NCBI GenBank assembly: GCA_937139495.1
Contig: CAKZQC010000002.1
Location: 1 to 64,000 of the forward strand
Origin: an uncultured Saprospiraceae bacterium
Lineage (GTDB): Bacteria > Bacteroidota > Bacteroidia > Chitinophagales > Saprospiraceae
Length of the DNA stretch: 64,000 bases
Reading direction: 5' to 3'
In this document: positions 1-7,415 of the stretch, piece by piece
Layout: each line of letters starts with the position of its first letter
Numbering within the stretch: the stretch's first letter is position 1
Position numbers and translations under genes: made by a program
The notes under the pieces: model-generated
Seen by the model: the letters and a program-made list of their open reading frames with translations, nothing else
What the model was told of the DNA's origin: nothing
Databases searched by the model: none

Positions 1-121
1 ACTTGCTTGATATAATTCTGTTGTTGCTCTTGCATCATCTTATTTTTATGCTAAAGATAAAAAAATCCTTTTAGGATGGCATAGATTACCTTATTTTGAT
101 GCTTCATCAATAGAATATAAT

Positions 122-505
122 ATGCACCTACTTGATGGGTGGAAAATTCACACGATAAGAGATGACAAAGGCGGACGATGGAAAGAGGGGACGAAAATAA
201 ATTTCGCAACAGGGGCGGGGCAAAGGAAAGAAAACTATAATCAGTTCAAAGTTGGCGAGTGTATCAGTGTTCAAGATATTAAAATGCGGTTGTTACGACC
301 GATCCCTTTTTTTGAGCGACGTGTTGAGATTTTTGTTGATGGTGATAGATTAACAGGGTCGCAGGTTGTGCAGTTGGCATTAAATAGTGGGTTTGATAGT
401 GTGTTTGATTTTACAGAACATTTTAGACCTAAAATAAACAGGTTAGTACAAAAGGAATATCGGGGTACTATTATTCATTGGACTAGTCAAGAATACGGTT
501 CGTAA
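122..505 (+). CDS. ASCH-domain phage protein, start uncertain
   Basis: A 127-aa protein from the first ATG. The N-terminal half has the hallmarks of phage ASCH proteins: KIHTIRDDKGGRWKEGTKI followed by a FATG...YNQFKVGEC...SVQDI pattern. ASCH proteins have a PUA-like beta-barrel fold thought to bind RNA or modified bases; the role here is unknown. The same frame is open back to base 11, after a TGA at 8-10, without any ATG, GTG or TTG codon, so the protein may begin with an unusual start or the upstream part may be shifted or non-coding. Family members usually have only about 10-20 residues before the KIHTIR motif, so 122 is plausible. Confidence 0.7.
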   Translation: MHLLDGWKIHTIRDDKGGRWKEGTKINFATGAGQRKENYNQFKVGECISVQDIKMRLLRPIPFFERRVEIFVDGDRLTGSQVVQLALNSGFDSVFDFTEHFRPKINRLVQKEYRGTIIHWTSQEYGS

Positions 506-567
506 CAAAATAGTAACGACCGTAACCAATAAGTAACAATTTTTTTAATGAAAATATTCCTAATCAG

Positions 568-969
568 ATGGACAATAAAAGTTTAGTAGAAAAATATCAA
601 GACGCACGGGATAAATTGTTGTTGCATTGTGGGTTTTTGGATAAAGGGTATATAGCGCCATTGTATTTTTGTGATTACGGATATTGGGGCTTAGGGATAG
701 GACGGGTGTATGCTAATAGTGGCAATATAGACGCACCAGCTGCAGCTACTTGTCGTTATAGAGTGTTTGCGGAACATGGATATAAAAAAGCAGTTTACAA
801 AGGCAAGAAATGGACGATAATAACCTGTATTTCTAAGTTAGATAAAAGTTGCTACTTGATAGTATTGGATACTGAAAAAGAGAAGTTTTTTAATATTAGG
901 TCGGGAGGATACAGATTTATAAAAGACGGGAAAATTATCGAACACAAAAAGAAGACTATAACAAAATAA
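568..969 (+). CDS. Hypothetical phage protein
   Basis: A 133-aa soluble protein that I do not recognise. It is rich in aromatic residues (many Tyr) and has a basic C-terminus with Lys runs. It starts 62 bases after the ASCH gene and ends just before a strong terminator at 976-1006, so these two genes form the end of an upstream transcription unit that probably extends left of the window. No signal peptide or membrane span is evident. Confidence 0.65.
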   Translation: MDNKSLVEKYQDARDKLLLHCGFLDKGYIAPLYFCDYGYWGLGIGRVYANSGNIDAPAAATCRYRVFAEHGYKKAVYKGKKWTIITCISKLDKSCYLIVLDTEKEKFFNIRSGGYRFIKDGKIIEHKKKTITK

Positions 970-975
970 GAACAA

Positions 976-1006
976 AAAAGCAGCCCTAAAATGGTTGCTT
1001 TTTTTT
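976..1006 (+). terminator. Rho-independent terminator
   Basis: A 10-bp stem (AAAAGCAGCC pairing with GGTTGCTTTT, one G-T pair) with a 7-base loop, followed by a T run. It lies 7 bases after the stop of the 133-aa gene. Confidence 0.85.
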
Positions 1007-1065
1007 GTGCAAAATAAAAAAAACGGAAAATAGGGTATAAAAAAAAGTAGGGTAGGGGCTAAACC

Positions 1066-1096
1066 TTGGAAAAATAAGTGAGTCGCTCTAGCTTTG
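1066..1096 (+). promoter_or_regulatory. Bacteroidota-type promoter of the element's main operon
   Basis: TTGG at 1066-1069, then 19 bases, then TAGCTTTG at 1089-1096, a full match to the TTTG-N19-TAnnTTTG type promoter. It follows a terminator and precedes a long same-strand gene run. Its -7 box overlaps a GTG at 1078, which rules that GTG out as the start of the next gene. Confidence 0.8.
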
Positions 1097-1134
1097 TAAT
1101 ACTAACCAATTACTTAACCTCTAAAAAAAATACA

Positions 1135-1416
1135 ATGAATGTTTTATTTATTCTTTTTTCTATTGTGTTGTTATTTGCTCTGCTATACACAGGGCGACGA
1201 TTACGACTGGTAGGGCAGGAGCTAGACAATGTCAAAAACTATTCAAGCTTGGTATATGCTGATTTGAGCGAAGAAATAGAAGAAAGCACCAGATGGCAAA
1301 ATAAATATTTTGAGAAGCACCGAGAAATCGCTCAATATGTGAAAGAAAGCCAATCAGCCCAATTGTATTGGCAAAAAATAGCCCGTAGGAAGTACAACAA
1401 AAGAAACAATCACTAA
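1135..1416 (+). CDS. Small membrane protein with coiled-coil-like tail
   Basis: A 93-aa protein. Residues about 2-18 form a hydrophobic membrane segment, followed by an Arg-rich stretch (GRRLRL) and a charged helical C-terminal region, giving an N-in-membrane topology. ATG at 1135 is chosen over GTG at 1078 because the latter lies inside the promoter. First gene of the operon that leads to the ATPase and methyltransferase. The single-span layout is similar to Rz-type or virion membrane proteins, but no family is recognised. Confidence 0.7.
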   Translation: MNVLFILFSIVLLFALLYTGRRLRLVGQELDNVKNYSSLVYADLSEEIEESTRWQNKYFEKHREIAQYVKESQSAQLYWQKIARRKYNKRNNH

Positions 1417-1439
1417 CCAATTAAAAACCATAAAAAACC

Positions 1440-1775
1440 ATGCGTAAAAAAATCCCAGCAAACAGTGAAATTTTAGTAAATGGGGAGTTGATGACTATCT
1501 CTCGTCCTGTCTATGTTCAGGCTATTAAATGTGTGCCAATCGAGGGAAACCACAGAACGGACACAAAGGGTCATAATGACCCCATAGAGCGAGCCGATGT
1601 ACTTCGTATTATAGAGCGTAGAGAGGAGGCACTCGAGGCAGCTGCAAGCGACTTTGCAACGGACGTATTTAGAGATGATGAACTAGAGGATGATTTTAGT
1701 CTTTCTAGTGATTTGCAAAATGACGTATTGTCTGCCGAATTGAACCACATTATTTCACAAGTACAAAAGCTTTAA
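1440..1775 (+). CDS. Hypothetical phage protein, acidic C-terminus
   Basis: A 111-aa soluble protein, unknown family. The N-terminal ~35 residues look beta-rich (EILVNGELMTISRPVYVQAI). The C-terminal part is helical and acidic (DELEDDFSLSSDLQ). It starts 23 bases after the previous gene and ends 3 bases before the next, so it is part of the same operon. Confidence 0.65.
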   Translation: MRKKIPANSEILVNGELMTISRPVYVQAIKCVPIEGNHRTDTKGHNDPIERADVLRIIERREEALEAAASDFATDVFRDDELEDDFSLSSDLQNDVLSAELNHIISQVQKL

Positions 1776-1778
1776 TTC

Positions 1779-2666
1779 ATGCCAAATAATACCGAAGAAA
1801 ACGACTTTGAAAACGACTTTGAAAACGAAGAAGAAAACGAACAGGGAAACAGTGGTTCTGACCATGAGATGCCTGAAAATACACCAATACAACCCATAGC
1901 GGACACCATAAGTGCCCCCATAGATGATACCGTAGCGGACACCATGAGTGACCCCATAGGGGAAGCCGTGGACGATTACGATTTTGACCCTGACTTGTTA
2001 GATGCGTTGTCGGGCGAAATGGAAGAGGAAGAAGAGGAGGATGACCCACTAGACGACTATACACAAGATGAAGCAGATGATAGTATTGACGAACCAATAA
2101 AAGAAACCTACGAAAAGGCAACTGGTAATAGTGTCAAAAATCTTGAAAATCTTGATAGATTGGCAGGTATTGCTTTGGAGGGTTTAGATGCACTAAAAGC
2201 TGGTTATTGCTCCAAAATATCAGGAGAACAAGCTGCTTTGTTTTCTGCTGACAAAAAGCAGCTCAACGCTGTTATTGAAGCAGGCAAAGAGTATTTGAAT
2301 ACACTAGAATTGAAAGCACCGACACCAGCAGGCACATTATTGTTGGCAATTGGTATGTGGTTAGGTGGTTCGGTCGGTACTGCATTCGCATTTAAGTACG
2401 AATTGATTCCGTCAATAGACCCGATTTATAAGCAAGAAACGGCAGAGCCATTGCAAAAGAATAAGAGTTACGAGCATTTGCGAGAAGTTCAGCAAGAGCG
2501 TAGAAGTTTTGAGGTATTCAAGGACAAGGGAACGTATCGAAAAACACCGAAAGGAGTTTTTCAGAAAAAGGCAGTTGCTAACGAAATCCCTAGTCCTGAA
2601 ATACAGGACATGATTGATGATGGCAAATCAAATGAAGATATAAGGAGGGTTTTGTATGGCGAGTAA
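1779..2666 (+). CDS. Acidic membrane protein upstream of the ATPase
   Basis: A 295-aa protein. Residues 1-110 are extremely Asp/Glu-rich and probably disordered. They contain an internal duplication visible in DNA (1897-1922 and 1933-1958, 24 of 26 bases the same), giving repeated ADTISAPI/ADTMSDPI units. A central helical region (about 115-180) is followed by one likely membrane span (about 183-205, rich in Gly/Ala/Leu) and a basic C-terminus. It overlaps the ATPase gene by 11 bases, so the two may act together, for example as a membrane anchor of a packaging vertex. That role is inference. Confidence 0.7.
   Translation: MPNNTEENDFENDFENEEENEQGNSGSDHEMPENTPIQPIADTISAPIDDTVADTMSDPIGEAVDDYDFDPDLLDALSGEMEEEEEEDDPLDDYTQDEADDSIDEPIKETYEKATGNSVKNLENLDRLAGIALEGLDALKAGYCSKISGEQAALFSADKKQLNAVIEAGKEYLNTLELKAPTPAGTLLLAIGMWLGGSVGTAFAFKYELIPSIDPIYKQETAEPLQKNKSYEHLREVQQERRSFEVFKDKGTYRKTPKGVFQKKAVANEIPSPEIQDMIDDGKSNEDIRRVLYGE
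1897..1958 (+). repeat. Internal 26-bp duplication in the acidic protein gene
   Basis: Two copies of a 26-base unit beginning TAGCGGACACCAT at 1897 and 1933 (period 36, two mismatches), in frame, coding for the repeated ADT-S-P motif. Confidence 0.8.
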
Positions 2667-3357
2667 CGACAGTCCTTTTTTCTTGCTTTATTTTGGCGTG
2701 ACGCATTCGGGCAAATCTACCGACCTAGAAAAGTTTATGAAACGTTGTGGCAAACCAAGTGTTTTTGTTTACAATAGAGGATACGATAAGGACTGGGCAG
2801 GGTTTGAAGAAATCGAGCTAATAGCCGACAAAAAAAGCAAAACGCTATATTTTTTATACAAGGGGAAAGAGTATGATTTTAACAAACATTTCTTTAAGAA
2901 ATTTCATCGTAAAAAAGTCAAGTGTATAGAAGCAGAGGATGAGCTAGCGGAGGAACTGTTATTTAATTCATTGGCACGAAAAGACCCCAACAATGATAAG
3001 TACAAAAAACAGTTGTTTTTTATTATTGAAGATGCCACGACCATTTTTAATAGCAGCTTAAAACGATTGCACCGACGGTTATTCTATCGCTTGAAGCACG
3101 CTGGAGTTTGGACTTGCTTAGTCTGCCATGATCCTGCTATATTTCCTATCCGAGCTTATGGCCCTGTTACTATGGTTCGGTTCTTCAAGATGAGTATAGA
3201 ACCTGACATCAAGAAAGCTAAAGTAATACCACACTTTAGGCAGTTTCTAGCAGCTTATAAGTTTTTGAGTAAAGCCCCAAGGTTTAGCTCTTGTACTTTG
3301 GACATGACCACAGGAAAATTGACAAAAAAAACATTTAAGAAACCAATTAAAAAATAG
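2656..3357 (+). CDS. Packaging-type P-loop ATPase (PRD1 P9 / FtsK-HerA-like)
   Basis: A 233-aa protein. Walker A is GVTHSGKST at residues 14-22, very near the N-terminus. Walker B is LFFIIED at about 120-126, and a likely sensor strand (TCLVCHD) lies at about 153-159. It has no membrane span and a basic C-terminal tail. Length, N-terminal P-loop and compactness match genome-packaging ATPases of tailless membrane phages (PRD1 P9 is 227 aa). Zot-like assembly ATPases of filamentous phages share the fold but usually carry a membrane span. It overlaps the preceding membrane-protein gene by 11 bases. Probable role: translocating DNA into a preformed capsid. Confidence 0.7.
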   Translation: MASNDSPFFLLYFGVTHSGKSTDLEKFMKRCGKPSVFVYNRGYDKDWAGFEEIELIADKKSKTLYFLYKGKEYDFNKHFFKKFHRKKVKCIEAEDELAEELLFNSLARKDPNNDKYKKQLFFIIEDATTIFNSSLKRLHRRLFYRLKHAGVWTCLVCHDPAIFPIRAYGPVTMVRFFKMSIEPDIKKAKVIPHFRQFLAAYKFLSKAPRFSSCTLDMTTGKLTKKTFKKPIKK

Positions 3358-3361
3358 AATA

Positions 3362-3826
3362 ATGTTTAATAACCTAAATCTATTGCCAGCTGCCATGCGT
3401 AATGGTCTCATTGCAAAAGTGGAAAGTAAATTATTAGAAGCGAATGCAGAAATTTTCAAGAGTGTAGGGGATGCCTATGGTCTTAGAATAACAAGAATAA
3501 AGCTCGTCTTTGAAAAAAAAAGCACAAATATAATCATGTCTGTTTTTAACAAAAAGAATGCCCTTTTGGCTAGTTACCCAATGAACGAAATGCTTGATAC
3601 CCAATTTTTGGAAGCTGTAAAGAAAGACCCACAAGGGGCTGCCTTGCAGGAAGAAATGGGAGAGCAGGGTTTGAGTGCTTTTATTGTGGAACAGATGCCC
3701 GAAAATGTCCATTTTATTGCTCAATATGGACGTACTGGCAGTATTGAGTATAAGAAGCTGAAAGGTGGGAAATTGTACCCTACGAGCTTAGGAGAAGGAC
3801 TAAAACAAATTATAGCAAACCAATAA
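3362..3826 (+). CDS. Hypothetical phage protein
   Basis: A 154-aa soluble protein of unknown family. The N-terminal ~40 residues are amphipathic helix-like, followed by beta-rich stretches (LRITRIKLVFEKKSTNIIMS) and helical segments. It lies 4 bases after the ATPase gene and 12 bases before the GIY-YIG-like gene, in the same operon. No membrane span. Confidence 0.65.
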   Translation: MFNNLNLLPAAMRNGLIAKVESKLLEANAEIFKSVGDAYGLRITRIKLVFEKKSTNIIMSVFNKKNALLASYPMNEMLDTQFLEAVKKDPQGAALQEEMGEQGLSAFIVEQMPENVHFIAQYGRTGSIEYKKLKGGKLYPTSLGEGLKQIIANQ

Positions 3827-3838
3827 AATCAACGTACG

Positions 3839-4264
3839 ATGAGCGGACAAAAAGCAATTTTGACCGTTCGCCCTCCAGTTCCCCGTAAACAATTAGGATA
3901 TTATCGAAATGTAGCAGGCTATTTTGTGATTCGTAGAGAACAAAAAGTACTCTATGTAGGCAAGGCAAAGGATATTGAGAAGGTCGTTTTTAATTTATTT
4001 CAGAAGCACGGGAAACTAGTGCATCTAAATATTAATTTGATGACGATTGAGGTTATCGAATCTACTTTGAGAACAACACTAATTAAGCGATTTTTAAAAA
4101 AACACTTAACCCCTCAATATAATACCTATGATGGGGGAAACGTGAAGCTGGCACTCCACCAAAAGAAACGATTGGAGGAAATAGAAGCCGCCTATTGTAA
4201 TCAATCCCGTTTTGATGTGGTAGGAAACCATCGAAGCGACAAAACCCAACAAAATGAAGGATAG
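3839..4264 (+). CDS. Degenerate GIY-YIG (UvrC-type) domain protein
   Basis: A 141-aa protein. Residues 27-95 follow the UvrC-type GIY-YIG layout: GYF at 27-29, then VLYVGKAKD at 37-45, then TLRTTLIKRF at 76-85 and LTPQYN at 90-95. By-eye comparison with UvrC (YVGKAKNLRKRV and LENNLIK) suggests the catalytic Arg is Val49 and the metal-binding Glu is Arg78. The nuclease may therefore be inactive and serve as a binding module, though nearby E71/E74 could compensate. It sits between phage structural-type genes and overlaps the next gene by 11 bases. Confidence 0.7.
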   Translation: MSGQKAILTVRPPVPRKQLGYYRNVAGYFVIRREQKVLYVGKAKDIEKVVFNLFQKHGKLVHLNINLMTIEVIESTLRTTLIKRFLKKHLTPQYNTYDGGNVKLALHQKKRLEEIEAAYCNQSRFDVVGNHRSDKTQQNEG

Positions 4265-4859
4265 CTTACAAATGATACTAATCGTCCTACTGATGGGGTA
4301 TATTTTATTTTTGCAGCAATGCAAAGGTAAGGAGCAAAGTCCAACCGATAGGATAGGAACAATATTGGACACTATCGTGCGTATAGACACCCAACGAATA
4401 GAACCCGTTATAGTCCATCTTCAAAGTTCTGTAATACGAGAGCCGACAATAATTTACATTGACAGCTCTACTAATCGAATAGAAACGGCATATATAGACA
4501 CAAACAGCCACAAGGCGGTCAATATGTACACCGATAGCTTGGAGGACGAAAATTTGACCCTTTATTACAATAGTGTGATAGATGGAGAACTCCTAAAGAA
4601 CAGTTTTGATTATCAATTGAAAATACCAAAGTTGATAACCAAGACAGTAGAAATTACAAAACCATATCCAATGCCTGTTTCTAGTCTGAATTTACAAACA
4701 GGCATTGGTACAGATACTCGATCATTCAGCAGCCTAAAAATAGGACTTCAATTTGTGAGTGCTAAAGGTTGGGCGATAGGATACGACTACGACGCTTTTC
4801 AGCGTTCGCACCATCTAACAATGGGGCTTAAAATTATTCAATTCAAACCTAAAAAATAA
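4254..4859 (+). CDS. Membrane-anchored beta-rich phage protein
   Basis: A 201-aa protein. The N-terminus has a hydrophobic segment (residues about 6-22) ending in LFLQQC, which could be a non-standard lipobox but is more safely called a membrane anchor. A long Ile/Asp/Thr-rich extended region follows, and then a C-terminal ~60-residue domain (LQTGIG...LKIGLQFVSAKGWAIGYDY) with alternating outer-membrane-like strands. Possibly a spanin or outer-membrane-contacting protein. It overlaps the GIY-YIG gene by 11 bases and ends 2 bases before the methyltransferase. Confidence 0.6.
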   Translation: MKDSLQMILIVLLMGYILFLQQCKGKEQSPTDRIGTILDTIVRIDTQRIEPVIVHLQSSVIREPTIIYIDSSTNRIETAYIDTNSHKAVNMYTDSLEDENLTLYYNSVIDGELLKNSFDYQLKIPKLITKTVEITKPYPMPVSSLNLQTGIGTDTRSFSSLKIGLQFVSAKGWAIGYDYDAFQRSHHLTMGLKIIQFKPKK

Positions 4860-4861
4860 GA

Positions 4862-5539
4862 ATGCCACCGCAAGATAATGAGATTATAGATTTTCAATTG
4901 ATACATGGCGATTGCTTGGAAGGTATGCGAAAACTACCTCCAGCAAGCATTGATACAATTATTGCAGACCCACCGTATTTTTGTGGGTTCACGCACAATG
5001 GCAAAAAAGGGTCTTTTGCAGATTTGTCTATTACTAAACCATTTTTTGAGCAAGTATTTGCAGAATTTGACCGACTACTAAAGCCAAACGGGGAGGTGTA
5101 TGTTTTTTGCGATTTCAGAACCTACCCATTTTTTTACCCAATATTGATAGAGTTTTTGACACAACGGAATTTAATAGTTTGGGATAAAATAAGCGGGCCA
5201 GGCAATCACTTTTCGTTTACACATGAATTTATCATGTTTGCAACTAAGCCAAGCCCTGAATATAATAGAAACAAGAAGGGGCAAAATATATGGCGAGATA
5301 AAAGCTTTGCTAGTGGGGCAAAAAAAACGAATGGCAAAAAACAGCATCCAACACAAAAACCAATAGAACTAATAGAGCGTATTTTGTCGGTTTCGACAAA
5401 AAAAGGCGATAGGGTGCTTGACCCATTTGCTGGAAGCTTTACGACCGCAGTTGCTTGTCAGCGTATGAATCGCAATTTTATAGGATTTGAGCAACAAGAA
5501 AAGTATGTTGCAATAGGGAGAGAAAGACTAGAACAATAG
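4862..5539 (+). CDS. DNA adenine/cytosine-N4 methyltransferase, beta class
   Basis: A 225-aa enzyme with motif IV DPPY at residues 36-39 near the N-terminus and motif I-like DPFAGSFTT at about 187-195 near the C-terminus. This order (IV before I) defines the beta class of SAM-dependent DNA amino-methyltransferases. The region with HPTQKP before motif I is also typical. No restriction enzyme is adjacent, so it is likely an orphan phage methyltransferase that protects element DNA from host restriction. Last gene before a strong terminator. Confidence 0.9.
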   Translation: MPPQDNEIIDFQLIHGDCLEGMRKLPPASIDTIIADPPYFCGFTHNGKKGSFADLSITKPFFEQVFAEFDRLLKPNGEVYVFCDFRTYPFFYPILIEFLTQRNLIVWDKISGPGNHFSFTHEFIMFATKPSPEYNRNKKGQNIWRDKSFASGAKKTNGKKQHPTQKPIELIERILSVSTKKGDRVLDPFAGSFTTAVACQRMNRNFIGFEQQEKYVAIGRERLEQ

Positions 5540-5566
5540 ACTCCAGTAGTAATAATAACTAACGAT

Positions 5567-5605
5567 AAAAAAAGACCTTCCACCATATTTGGAAGGTCTT
5601 TTTTT
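5567..5605 (+). terminator. Rho-independent terminator after the methyltransferase gene
   Basis: Perfect stem AAAAAGACCTTCC / GGAAGGTCTTTTT with a 9-base loop, continuing into T residues. It ends the operon that starts at the 1066-1096 promoter. Confidence 0.95.
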
Positions 5606-5895
5606 GTTTTGGTGGCAACCAAAACACCACTTATACACTCCTAGGAGAATAACAAGCGAAAAAACCGCCTAAAAACCTAATTTGACCCCTAAAAAAAAGA
5701 GGAAAAGACAGGAGGTCAACAATACAGCAGGGTAGGCGTGGGTATAGTGAAAATTAGAGGATAAAAGAAGCTATATAATAGGCTAAAAATGGAAACGATA
5801 CAAGGTTTGAAATTCGATTTTTAGAGTCCTTTTGCCCCATCTTTGTACTCAACAAAAGAAGCAAAAAAAGCTATTCACTCCAAACCCCTTTTATT
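5606..5895 (+). other. Non-coding region upstream of the coat-candidate cassette
   Basis: 290 bases with no credible gene. It has a small hairpin (TTTTGGT / ACCAAAA near 5609-5626), A-rich and G-rich tracts, and a possible promoter near its end. It follows a terminator, so it must carry the promoter of the next unit. Confidence 0.6.
5838..5845 (+). promoter_or_regulatory. Possible -7 promoter box (CATCTTTG)
   Basis: CATCTTTG differs from TAnnTTTG at one base. It is 50 bases before the first small gene of the cassette. A TTTG at 5806-5809 is 28 bases upstream, too far for a good -33 box, so the call is weak. Confidence 0.4.
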
Positions 5896-6042
5896 ATGAC
5901 AGATGTTGTCTCCAGTCTAATTCCCGACAAGACCGAACACAAGGTTACCCACTACATCACAGCTGATGCGGGTACGCTTGTTCTTTCGGCACTTCTCACA
6001 CTTGTTTTTTTTGCAGCCAAGCACCATTTTTTTTCTAAATAA
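5896..6042 (+). CDS. 48-aa single-span membrane protein
   Basis: A small gene of 48 codons with a polar N-terminal half (about 24 residues) and a C-terminal membrane span (LVLSALLTLVFFAA) ending in a basic, aromatic tail. First gene after the terminator and presumed promoter, 16 bases before the next gene. Size and layout are like small virion membrane proteins of PRD1 or PM2. An inovirus-type coat is an alternative, but the usual Ala-rich signal-processed pattern is missing. Confidence 0.6.
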   Translation: MTDVVSSLIPDKTEHKVTHYITADAGTLVLSALLTLVFFAAKHHFFSK

Positions 6043-6058
6043 GTCCTAAATCATACCC

Positions 6059-6376
6059 ATGAAACCCTTTTTAACTTGGCTGTTTTCACTTTTTAATGTT
6101 GGGTTATATATGCAATCCGATGTCAAAAACCTAGTTGAGCAATTGCATCGATTAGAAATTACTGAACAGGCGAACAAAATCGCCTACTTGTATGGTCAAC
6201 TACAATTATTGGCAGTCATCAAACTGTTACTAATGATTTTTAGTATGATTTTACTATTCTTAATCAACCTAGATAATGTTATTTATGCGGTTGGTTGGGT
6301 TAGTAAGCAAACGACACGCCTTTACCAATGGAGTAAGGCAAAATTCAAAAAACTAACAAAAATTTTAAAACCCTAA
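6059..6376 (+). CDS. Membrane protein, possible holin
   Basis: A 105-aa protein with a weak N-terminal hydrophobic segment (about 5-18), an amphipathic helix (VEQLHRLEITEQANKIAYLYG), a strong membrane span at about 52-72, and a basic tail rich in Lys. The layout would fit a holin or a virion membrane protein; I cannot choose. It sits 12 bases before the coat candidate. Confidence 0.55.
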   Translation: MKPFLTWLFSLFNVGLYMQSDVKNLVEQLHRLEITEQANKIAYLYGQLQLLAVIKLLLMIFSMILLFLINLDNVIYAVGWVSKQTTRLYQWSKAKFKKLTKILKP

Positions 6377-6388
6377 TCCCTAATTATT

Positions 6389-7048
6389 ATGAGTACTAAG
6401 AAACGTATTTACGTGCCGATTACTGCTGACATGGCAAAAGAATCAGATTACGTGTTAATTAATGGTGTAGCGTCATACGACCCACGCCCAACAGACCACA
6501 AGTACGATGAGTATGCTATCGAATACTTGCAAAAAAATGGCTACACTGTTGATTATAGCAAGTCCTTGGTCGGAGGCGATGCGATGATTGAAAATGGTCG
6601 CATTGATTTAGTGTTGACACTAAACGATGTAGCGGAAGCACCTGCCACGCAAGAAATTAATATTGGCGTGAGTGAAGGACATCTATTTTTGGGAGAAACA
6701 GACCTTCCGAACGTAACAGTTGGCGGAACTTTTGGAGACGCTACGCTGGGTTATATTGGAAACCTTGCTGCACTTGGTAAGTACTTGGAGCTGGTCAATA
6801 TCCACACTGACGCTACCGACGCAAAGCATTTCAATCAAAGTGCAAAGGTGGTCGGATTCCGTCACGACAACGATACATTAGGAGATAAAAAAGTTTCCTA
6901 CCCGAAAGCACTCCCAACACAAGATAACGAAAACATTCGCATCATGGATGGTGTCAATATTCGTCTAGACGGACACAATGCCCTCAATATGAAGCTATAC
7001 AAAGGTGTGACGGTTGAGATGTCTATCGACACTCGTTATTGCCGATAG
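6389..7048 (+). CDS. Candidate major capsid protein
   Basis: A 219-aa soluble protein, unknown family by eye. It is rich in beta-type sequence with many short strands separated by Gly/Asp/Asn turns (INIGVSEGHLFLG, VTVGGTFGDATLGYIG, VNIRLDGHNALNMKLY) and ends in strand-like VTVEMSID. It has no membrane span or signal peptide. It is the only larger soluble protein in its transcription unit and is followed at once by a very strong terminator, as expected for a highly expressed coat gene. It is shorter than known double-jelly-roll coats (PM2 P2 is about 269 aa), so a single jelly roll is possible. A non-capsid role cannot be excluded. Confidence 0.5.
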   Translation: MSTKKRIYVPITADMAKESDYVLINGVASYDPRPTDHKYDEYAIEYLQKNGYTVDYSKSLVGGDAMIENGRIDLVLTLNDVAEAPATQEINIGVSEGHLFLGETDLPNVTVGGTFGDATLGYIGNLAALGKYLELVNIHTDATDAKHFNQSAKVVGFRHDNDTLGDKKVSYPKALPTQDNENIRIMDGVNIRLDGHNALNMKLYKGVTVEMSIDTRYCR

Positions 7049-7080
7049 GCTAATAAAATAAACACCCTAATTGAACCCAA

Positions 7081-7119
7081 AAACGCCAAGCCTTCATTTG
7101 CAAGGCTTGGCGTTTTTTT
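7081..7119 (+). terminator. Strong terminator after the coat candidate
   Basis: Perfect 14-bp stem (AAACGCCAAGCCTT / AAGGCTTGGCGTTT) with a 7-base loop, followed by T residues, 33 bases after the stop of the 219-aa gene and 15 bases before the next start. Partial read-through may feed the downstream genes. Confidence 0.95.
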
Positions 7120-7133
7120 AATCCCTCTAACCT

Positions 7134-7415
7134 ATGGCATTAACAGAAGGTGGACTATTTCGGGATATTACGACAGGAGATATAGACCTGTTAGGCGGTG
7201 GCATCAATATAGGCAATCACAGCAGCGGCCCCAGCGATGCACAGATTGCTAGTATATTTAATTCATTGGCTGCCCAAAATATAGCCGAATCCCAGCAAGA
7301 ACAGGAACAATCGAGCAGACGAAGTCAACTATTGATAATTGTTGGCAGTACTTCGCTGGTAGCGTTGTTCTTGATTCTAATTATTTTTTTTACTAATAAA
7401 ACCCCAAAACCATGA
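7134..7415 (+). CDS. Small C-terminally anchored membrane protein
   Basis: A 93-aa protein with a polar, Gly-rich N-terminus, a Gln/Glu-rich helical linker (NIAESQQEQEQSSRRSQ) and a membrane span at about 64-87 followed by a short basic tail. First of three consecutive genes with the same layout (polar head, C-terminal span). It overlaps the next gene by 4 bases (ATGA). Likely a virion or assembly membrane protein; family unknown. Confidence 0.65.
   Translation: MALTEGGLFRDITTGDIDLLGGGINIGNHSSGPSDAQIASIFNSLAAQNIAESQQEQEQSSRRSQLLIIVGSTSLVALFLILIIFFTNKTPKP

Noticed and set aside
1078..1134. GTG start giving a 112-aa version of the first gene after 1,066
   Set aside because: It lies inside the promoter (TAGCTTTG at 1089-1096), and the added 19 residues would precede the membrane segment without a reason.
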